Part shown: positions 59,124 to 64,000 of the stretch, piece after piece
Position numbering within the stretch: the stretch's first letter is position 1
How the letters are laid out: each line of letters opens with the position of its first letter
Assembly: GCA_947259725.1 (NCBI GenBank)
Contig: CAMYNM010000001.1
Location: forward strand, 778,350-842,349
From: CALZIK01 sp945787635
GTDB lineage: Bacteria > Acidobacteriota > Thermoanaerobaculia > Multivoradales > JAHEKO01
Length of the DNA: 64,000 bases
Direction of reading: 5' to 3'
Program-made: the position numbers and the translations under genes
The notes under the pieces: model-generated
The model's database searches: none
The model's input: only the letters and a program-made list of their open reading frames with translations
What the model was told of the DNA's origin: nothing

Positions 59124-59333
59124 CTAGGCCTTCGAAGCCGTGGTCGATGCCTGCTTTTCGCGCAGGACGGTCAGGACTCGCGCCATATCCCGGCGCACCG
59201 CGGTCATCTTTGTGGGATTGTCGAGCTGCCCGGTCACCTTCTGCAACCGCAGCGCGAAGAGCTGCTCGGCAAGCTCGGTCTCCTTGTCCTTGAGCTCTTC
59301 GACCGTCTGTTCTCTCAATTCTGCCGCTTTCAT
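59124..59333 (-). CDS. rpmC: 50S ribosomal protein L29
   Basis: 69 residues. ELREQTVEELKDKETELAEQ and VTGQLDNPTKMTAVRRDMAR are diagnostic. A tunnel-exit protein. Confidence 0.96.
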   Translation of the reverse strand: MKAAELREQTVEELKDKETELAEQLFALRLQKVTGQLDNPTKMTAVRRDMARVLTVLREKQASTTASKA

Positions 59334-59342
59334 GACGTTTCC

Positions 59343-59765
59343 TCAGCCCGCGATCTCTTCACTACGAGAGACGTAGCGGGTCTTGATGCCGAACTTGTAG
59401 GAGGCCCGAAGCATCGCGTGCTTCGCGGTCGTCTCGTCCACGCCCTCTAGCTCGAACAGCACGCGGCCGGGCTTGACCACTGCCACCCATTCCTCGGGTG
59501 CGCCCTTGCCCTTTCCCATGCGGGTCTCGAGCGGTTTCTTGGTGATCGGCTTGTCCGGGAAAATCCGAATCCAGATCTTTCCGCCACGCTTCACGCCTCT
59601 GGCGATCGCGATACGGGCAGCTTCGATCTGGCGGGCCGTGACCCAGCCGGCTTCGAGCGCCTGCAGGCCGTAGTCACCGAAGGCGATGTAGTCGCCGCCC
59701 TTGGCGCGCCCCCGGCGCTTGCCCCGCTGGTGCTTCCTGAACTTGACCTTCTTCGGCATCAACAT
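59343..59765 (-). CDS. rplP: 50S ribosomal protein L16
   Basis: 140 residues. MPKKVKFRKHQRGKRRGRAK, a GRKIWIRIFPDKPITKKPLE-like segment (GGKIWIRIFPDKPITKKPLE) and VKPGRVLFELEGVDE are diagnostic. It lies next to the A-site. Confidence 0.97.
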   Translation of the reverse strand: MLMPKKVKFRKHQRGKRRGRAKGGDYIAFGDYGLQALEAGWVTARQIEAARIAIARGVKRGGKIWIRIFPDKPITKKPLETRMGKGKGAPEEWVAVVKPGRVLFELEGVDETTAKHAMLRASYKFGIKTRYVSRSEEIAG

Positions 59766-59783
59766 GATGTCGACTCCTCTTGC

Positions 59784-60434
59784 CTACACCGCCGTGCGGC
59801 GGCCTTTCTCTCTCAATAGATCGCCCTTGTAGATCCACACCTTGCATCCGACGATGCCGTAGTTGGTGCGGGCCTCGGCAAAACCGTAGTCGATGTCCGC
59901 CTTGAGGGTGTGGAGCGGCAGCCGGCCGTCCTGGTACCACTCGGTGCGGGCGATCTCGGAACCGCCCAGCCGCCCGGCGACCATGACCTTGAAGCCCTTG
60001 GCGCCGAAGCGGAAGGCCGCCTCCATGCTCTTCTTCATGGCCCGCCGAAATGCGATCCGGCGAAGCAGCTGATGAGCCAGATTCTCGGCCACCAGCTGCG
60101 CTTCGAGCTCGGGCCGGCTGATTTCCTGGATATTGATGTGGACGGGACGCCCCATGAGCTTCATCAGGTCGTCTCTGAGCTTGTCCACCTCCGCGCCCTT
60201 GCGCCCGATGATAATGCCCGGCCGCGACGTGAAGATCGTCACCCGCAGCTTGTCGGCCGCGCGCTCGATGTCGATCTCGCTGACTCCGGCGTGACCGAGC
60301 CGCCGCTTGAGCTTCGAACGCAGGTCGAGATCCTCGTGCAGGATCTTCGAATAATCCTTGTCCGCATACCAGCGCGAGTGCCACGGCTTGTTGTAAACGA
60401 GCCGGAACCCGTACGGATGTGTTTTTTGACCCAC
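59784..60434 (-). CDS. rpsC: 30S ribosomal protein S3
   Basis: 216 residues. KTHPYGFRLVYNKPWHSRWY, a KH domain with PGIIIGRKGAEVDKLRDDL, and ARTEWYQDGRLPLHTLKADI are diagnostic. It helps form the mRNA entry. Confidence 0.97.
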   Translation of the reverse strand: MGQKTHPYGFRLVYNKPWHSRWYADKDYSKILHEDLDLRSKLKRRLGHAGVSEIDIERAADKLRVTIFTSRPGIIIGRKGAEVDKLRDDLMKLMGRPVHINIQEISRPELEAQLVAENLAHQLLRRIAFRRAMKKSMEAAFRFGAKGFKVMVAGRLGGSEIARTEWYQDGRLPLHTLKADIDYGFAEARTNYGIVGCKVWIYKGDLLREKGRRTAV

Positions 60435-60454
60435 GAATACTCTCCTTCTATTCC

Positions 60455-60808
60455 CTATTCGCCCTGGTCGCCCTTGCGAGTATCGAGCTTGATGGTGACG
60501 TGGCTCTGGCGTTTCAGAATCTGAAAGGCCCGGCCCATCGGCTGCGGGCGAATACGCTTGAACACGGGCCCGCCGTCGACGAAGATCTCCTTGACGAACA
60601 GTCGATCCACATCCACGCCCTCTTCGCGGTTCTCCGCGTTGGCGACGGCCGACTTGAGAAGCTTTCCCACGTCCCGCGCCGCCGATTTCTTGCTGAGGGC
60701 AAGCAGATCGGACGCCTCCTGCACTCCCTTACCGCGGATTTGGTCCACTACCAGGCGGACCTTCTGCGGGGAGGCTCTGAGATAGCGAAGTCGAGCTGTT
60801 ACTTCCAT
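60455..60808 (-). CDS. rplV: 50S ribosomal protein L22
   Basis: 117 residues. ARLRYLRASPQKVRLVVDQI, LLKSAVANAENREEGVDVDR and FKRIRPQPMGRAFQILKRQS (tunnel loop) are diagnostic. Confidence 0.97.
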   Translation of the reverse strand: MEVTARLRYLRASPQKVRLVVDQIRGKGVQEASDLLALSKKSAARDVGKLLKSAVANAENREEGVDVDRLFVKEIFVDGGPVFKRIRPQPMGRAFQILKRQSHVTIKLDTRKGDQGE

Positions 60809-60827
60809 TTTCTAGACTCCTCGATTC

Positions 60828-61109
60828 CTAGCGCGGCCGAGCCGACTTTTCCCGGCCCGAATGCCCGCGAAAGGTCCGCGTGGTCGCGAACTCGCCGAGC
60901 TTGTGGCCCACCATGTTCTCCGTGACATACACCGGAATGAACTTCATCCCGTTGTGAACCGCGATCGTGAGCCCGACCATGTCGGGAATGATCGTCGAAC
61001 GGCGAGACCAGGTCTTGATGACCCGACGGTCGCCGCCTTCAACGGCCACCGACACCTTCTTCATGAGGTGGTCATCGATGAAAAAACCCTTTTTCAGAGA
61101 GCGTGACAT
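60828..61109 (-). CDS. rpsS: 30S ribosomal protein S19
   Basis: 93 residues. RSLKKGFFIDDHLMKKVSVA, WSRRSTIIPDMVGLTIAVHN and VTENMVGHKLGEFATTRTFR are diagnostic. Confidence 0.97.
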   Translation of the reverse strand: MSRSLKKGFFIDDHLMKKVSVAVEGGDRRVIKTWSRRSTIIPDMVGLTIAVHNGMKFIPVYVTENMVGHKLGEFATTRTFRGHSGREKSARPR

Positions 61110-61127
61110 TGGTTACCCCTAAACGCC

Positions 61128-61955
61128 TTACTTCTTGTTGCGACGCCTGACGATCATTGAATTGGTGCGCTTGTTCTTGCGCGTCCGGAAACCCTTGGTC
61201 GGAACGCCCCAGGGTGTACAAGGATGCCTACCGCCCGAGCTACGACCTTCACCGCCACCCATCGGATGGTCCACGGGGTTCATCACCACGCCGCGGTTGT
61301 GCGGCCGGCGACCCAGCCAGCGACGGCGCCCGGCTTTGCCGAAATTGCGATTCTCGTGGTCGAGATTGCCGACCTGCCCAACTGTCGCCATGCACTCGAT
61401 GTGGATTCTGCGGGTCTCTCCGGAGGGCATCCGCAGCAAGGCATAGGCGCCTTCACGCGCCATCAGCTGGGCGCTCGCGCCAGCGCTTCTCGCGAGTTGC
61501 CCGCCCTTGCCGATCTTCATCTCGATGTTGTGCACCTGGGTGCCGACCGGGATGGCTTTGAGCGGCAGCGCGTTGCCCGGATTGATCGGCGCCTCGGGGC
61601 CCGAGACCAGCTCAGTTCCCACCTCGACGCCGTTGGGCCACAAGATGTAGCGCTTCTCGCCGTCGGCGTAGTGGAGCTGAGCGATCCGCGCCGAACGATT
61701 GGGATCGTATTCGATGCTCGCGACCTTCGCCGGAACCCCATACTTCTCCCGCCGGAAGTCGACCACGCGATAGCGGCGCTTGTGGCCACCACCGCGGAAC
61801 CTCACGCGGATCTGTCCCTTGTTGTTGCGCCCGGCCTTGGTGGACTTACCCTCGGTCAGCTTCTTATTGGGCTTCGCGCTCGTGACCTCATCGAAGGTCG
61901 AGACGGTCGCGAAGCGGCTGGCCGGGTTGGTCGGCTTGAATTTCCTGATACCCAT
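61128..61955 (-). CDS. rplB: 50S ribosomal protein L2
   Basis: 275 residues from ATG 61955. GIRKFKPTNPASRFATVSTF, NNKGQIRVRFRGGGHKRRYR, and the C-terminal VVMNPVDHPMGGGEGRSSGG with the critical His are diagnostic. The start overlaps the rplW stop (TAATG). Longer in-frame sequence upstream is antisense-like noise. Confidence 0.97.
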   Translation of the reverse strand: MGIRKFKPTNPASRFATVSTFDEVTSAKPNKKLTEGKSTKAGRNNKGQIRVRFRGGGHKRRYRVVDFRREKYGVPAKVASIEYDPNRSARIAQLHYADGEKRYILWPNGVEVGTELVSGPEAPINPGNALPLKAIPVGTQVHNIEMKIGKGGQLARSAGASAQLMAREGAYALLRMPSGETRRIHIECMATVGQVGNLDHENRNFGKAGRRRWLGRRPHNRGVVMNPVDHPMGGGEGRSSGGRHPCTPWGVPTKGFRTRKNKRTNSMIVRRRNKK

Positions 61956-62245
61956 TAGACGCCCTCGAAGAACTCGATCGGTTTCTGACCTTCGGCCAGC
62001 CGTACGTATGCCTTTTTCCAATCGGGCCTGCGCCCGACGTACCTGCCCTGCCGGCGCACCTTGCCATGCATGGTCAGGACGCGCACCTCGGTCACCTTGA
62101 CCTTGAACTGCGCCTCGACGGCCTTCTTGATCTCGATCTTGTTGGCTCGCCGATCGACCTCGAACGCGACGATTCCCTTGTCGTCCTTGAGGCGGGTGGA
62201 CTTCTCGGTAATCAGCGGCCGGCGGATGATCTCCTGGATCCTCAT
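61955..62245 (-). CDS. rplW: 50S ribosomal protein L23
   Basis: 96 residues. IIRRPLITEKSTRLKDDKGI, FEVDRRANKIEIKKAVEAQF and VRVLTMHGKVRRQGRYVGRR are diagnostic. It docks trigger factor and SRP at the exit. Confidence 0.97.
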   Translation of the reverse strand: MRIQEIIRRPLITEKSTRLKDDKGIVAFEVDRRANKIEIKKAVEAQFKVKVTEVRVLTMHGKVRRQGRYVGRRPDWKKAYVRLAEGQKPIEFFEGV

Positions 62246-62865
62246 CGCGAAAGCACCTCCACCAGTCGATCCAGAGCCTTCTCGCTGACCACCACGGTGT
62301 CCTTGTCGACGATGTCGACAACGGTCAGGTGCATCGCGTCAACCGCCGTGAGCAGCGGGTTGTTGCGAGCGGCCAGCCCGAGGTTGGTATTGAAGTAGTC
62401 GTCCACCAGCAGAGCCTTGCCCTCGATCCCCAGTCCCTCGAGCTGCTTGGCCAACTCGGCGGTCTTGTGAGTCGCAAGGTCCAGGCTGTCGAGCACGATG
62501 AAGCCCTCCTCACGGAGCTTCTCCGAGAGGGCCGACTTCATCGCGTTGCGCTTCTCGCGCGTGGACAGTTTCATTGTGTAGTCGCGCGGCTGCGGCCCGT
62601 GGACGGTACCGCCTCCACGCCAGAGCGGCGACGACGCGCGCCCGGCGCGGGCACGCCCAGTGCCCTTCTGGCGCCACGGCTTGCGGGTCGACGCCTTCAC
62701 CTCGCCACGCTGCTTCGTCTTGGCCGTGCCGGCTCGCGACGCCGCCTGATTAGCCCGCACTACCGTGTGGATCAGGTGCTCGTTGTACGGATAGCCGAAG
62801 ACCGCGTCCGGCAGTTCGATCTCGCGCGTCTTCTTGTTGGCCAGGCTCTTTACCTTGATCTTCAT
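62242..62865 (-). CDS. rplD: 50S ribosomal protein L4
   Basis: 207 residues. VRANQAASRAGTAKTKQRGE, KPWRQKGTGRARAGRASSPL with WRGGGTVHGPQPRDY (tunnel loop) are diagnostic. It overlaps rplW by 4 bp. Confidence 0.97.
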   Translation of the reverse strand: MKIKVKSLANKKTREIELPDAVFGYPYNEHLIHTVVRANQAASRAGTAKTKQRGEVKASTRKPWRQKGTGRARAGRASSPLWRGGGTVHGPQPRDYTMKLSTREKRNAMKSALSEKLREEGFIVLDSLDLATHKTAELAKQLEGLGIEGKALLVDDYFNTNLGLAARNNPLLTAVDAMHLTVVDIVDKDTVVVSEKALDRLVEVLSR

Positions 62866-62885
62866 CTCATTGCCCTTCTTGGCAC

Positions 62886-63518
62886 TCAGCCCTTCTTGGC
62901 CCGGCGGATGGCGATGTAGCCGTTGCGCGGACCCGGAACCGAGCCTCGCAGGTAGATGAGGTTCTTCTCTTCGTCGACCTTCTCGACCCGGAGGTTCTTG
63001 ACGGTCACCGGCTTGCCACCCATTCGACCCGGGAGCCGAATGCCCGGAAAGACCCTCGAGGGGTCGGAGGCCTGCCCGATCGAGCCCGGAGCTCGGTGGA
63101 ACATGGAGCCGTGAGTGGCCCGTCCACCTCCGAAGCCATGGCGCTTCATGACGCCCTGGAAACCTTTGCCCTTGGCGGTGCCGACGACGTCGACGTAGTC
63201 TTCTTCGGCAAAGATATCCGCCTTGACCTGATCACCGGCCTTCCACTCGTCGTCGGCGGCGATCTGGAACTCTTCGACCTTCCGCATCGAGGCCACGCCG
63301 GCCTTGCCGAAGTGCCCCTGCATCGGTTTCGAGACGTTGCGCACCGGCTTGTCTTCGACGAGACCGAGCTGTACGGCCTCGTAGCCGTCGGTTTCCGAGG
63401 TCCTTCGCTGTACGACCAGACAAGGACCTGCCTGCACGACGGTGACCGGCACGACCCGGCCGTCCGTCGCGTATATCTGAGTCATGCCGAGCTTTCTGCC
63501 CAGTAAGCCTTCCATCAT
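62886..63518 (-). CDS. rplC: 50S ribosomal protein L3
   Basis: 210 residues from ATG 63518 (or 63515) with AGGAG 6-7 nt upstream. LLGRKLGMTQIYATDGRVVP, GKGFQGVMKRHGFGGGRATH and MFHRAPGSIGQASDPSRVFP are diagnostic. Confidence 0.97.
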   Translation of the reverse strand: MMEGLLGRKLGMTQIYATDGRVVPVTVVQAGPCLVVQRRTSETDGYEAVQLGLVEDKPVRNVSKPMQGHFGKAGVASMRKVEEFQIAADDEWKAGDQVKADIFAEEDYVDVVGTAKGKGFQGVMKRHGFGGGRATHGSMFHRAPGSIGQASDPSRVFPGIRLPGRMGGKPVTVKNLRVEKVDEEKNLIYLRGSVPGPRNGYIAIRRAKKG

Positions 63519-63531
63519 GAGAACTCCTGCG

Positions 63532-63849
63532 TCACTTGCCAAATGCTTTGATCTCGACGTCTACACCAGCCGGCAACTCCAGCTTCATCAGGGCGTCAAC
63601 GGTCTGACTGGTCGGATCAAAAATGTCCAAGAGGCGCTTGTGCGTACGAATCTCGAATTGTTCGCGAGATTTCTTGTCCACATGAGGACCTCGGTTGACG
63701 GTGTAGCGCGAGATATGCGTCGGCAGCGGAATCGGTCCGACACAGCGAGCACCCGTGCGCCGCGCAGTATCGACGATCTCCGTGGTCGAGGCGTCCAGAA
63801 TCCGGTAGTCGAAAGCCTTGAGTCGGATTCGAATCTTGTCGTTTGTCAT
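63532..63849 (-). CDS. rpsJ: 30S ribosomal protein S10
   Basis: 105 residues from ATG 63849. KIRIRLKAFDYRILDASTTE, GPIPLPTHISRYTVNRGPHV and DKKSREQFEIRTHKRLLDIF are diagnostic. First gene of the S10 block, 52 bp after tuf. Confidence 0.97.
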   Translation of the reverse strand: MTNDKIRIRLKAFDYRILDASTTEIVDTARRTGARCVGPIPLPTHISRYTVNRGPHVDKKSREQFEIRTHKRLLDIFDPTSQTVDALMKLELPAGVDVEIKAFGK

Positions 63850-63901
63850 CAACCAGTCCTCTTGTCGTTTCGCTGCCCAAAGTGGCAGCGTTACCGCATG
63901 C

Positions 63902-64000
63902 CTATTCGACGATCTCCGTGACCGTACCGGCGCCGACGGTGCGTCCGCCCTCGCGAATCGCGAACCGGACACCCGCCACCATCGCGATCGGAGCGATCAG
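63902..64000 (-). CDS. tuf: Elongation factor Tu, C-terminal end only
   Basis: The last 32 codons of EF-Tu at the right edge: LIAPIAMVAGVRFAIREGGR followed by TVGAGTVTEIVE and a TAG stop. The rest lies outside the window. It places tuf directly upstream of rpsJ. Confidence 0.93.
   Translation of the reverse strand: MIAPIAMVAGVRFAIREGGRTVGAGTVTEIVE

Noticed and set aside
60419..60925. Plus-strand frame opposite rplV
   Set aside because: It is antisense to a well-supported ribosomal protein gene.

Overview
The window is GC-rich chromosomal DNA with dense, mostly bidirectional gene layout. Gene content points to an Acidobacteriota-like bacterium, plausibly the Thermoanaerobaculia side. The evidence is a VWA-domain secreted protein of the type abundant in that phylum, two HEAT-like repeat proteins beside RodZ, an ECF sigma/anti-sigma pair, bactofilin, a PilT-like ATPase, and zinc-binding (C+) versions of S4, S14 and L36. 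The taxonomic assignment is inference from gene content; no 16S gene is present.

Layout. 1-4025: a MacAB-type export operon (5'-truncated adaptor, ATPase, two permeases). 4053-7593: an AMMECR1/MEMO pair, a decayed fibronectin-III gene and a POT peptide transporter, all on the minus strand. 7979-8055: tRNA-Pro(CGG). 8159-12349: fatty-acid activation and beta-oxidation (acyl-CoA ligase, FadJ-like multienzyme), separated by a 166-bp element with 30-bp terminal inverted repeats. 12548-13699: VWA protein. 13747-17902: a minus-strand operon of HEAT-like protein, RodZ, a second HEAT-like protein, DnaJ-TPR and a PP2C phosphatase. 17944-20034: a 696-residue protein ending in a GreA-type domain. 20088-21700: ECF sigma and its anti-sigma. 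21742-27818: LysM amidase, poly(A)/CCA nucleotidyltransferase, PilT-like ATPase with a coiled-coil tail, LexA, bactofilin. 27825-33385: a methyltransferase-like protein, an M16 protease pair and a second-type EF-G.

33698-37089 is clearly different: AT-richer, packed with small orphan ORFs and punctuated by related integron attC sites (three long, one miniature, several half-sites). No integrase is visible. I read it as an eroding integrase-less cassette array (CALIN).

37200-46997 is an accessory stretch of small enzymes and membrane proteins: two cysteine-synthase-like paralogs, VOC, DinB/YfiT, two GNATs, M50 protease, gamma-glutamylcyclotransferase-like, trypsin-like protease. It contains two recent pseudogenes (metallophosphoesterase and MGMT-like). 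A dispersed palindromic repeat (arms CGGTCGAC / GTCGACCG, 5-6 nt loop, usually followed by CTACAAC) occurs at about eleven places, concentrated at 43.6-48.7 kb, where it is associated with 150-, 85- and 265-bp tandem duplications.

48676-64000 is the minus-strand tuf-S10-spc-alpha ribosomal operon, complete from the tuf 3' end through rplQ, ending in a strong intrinsic terminator at 48582-48605.

Expression signals recur. A -10 of the TAGAAT/TAGGAT type often sits only 6-8 nt before the start codon (lexA, M50 protease, GGCT-like, trypsin-like), which suggests leaderless mRNAs. Operon genes commonly overlap as NTGA, in two cases with CTG as the only plausible start.
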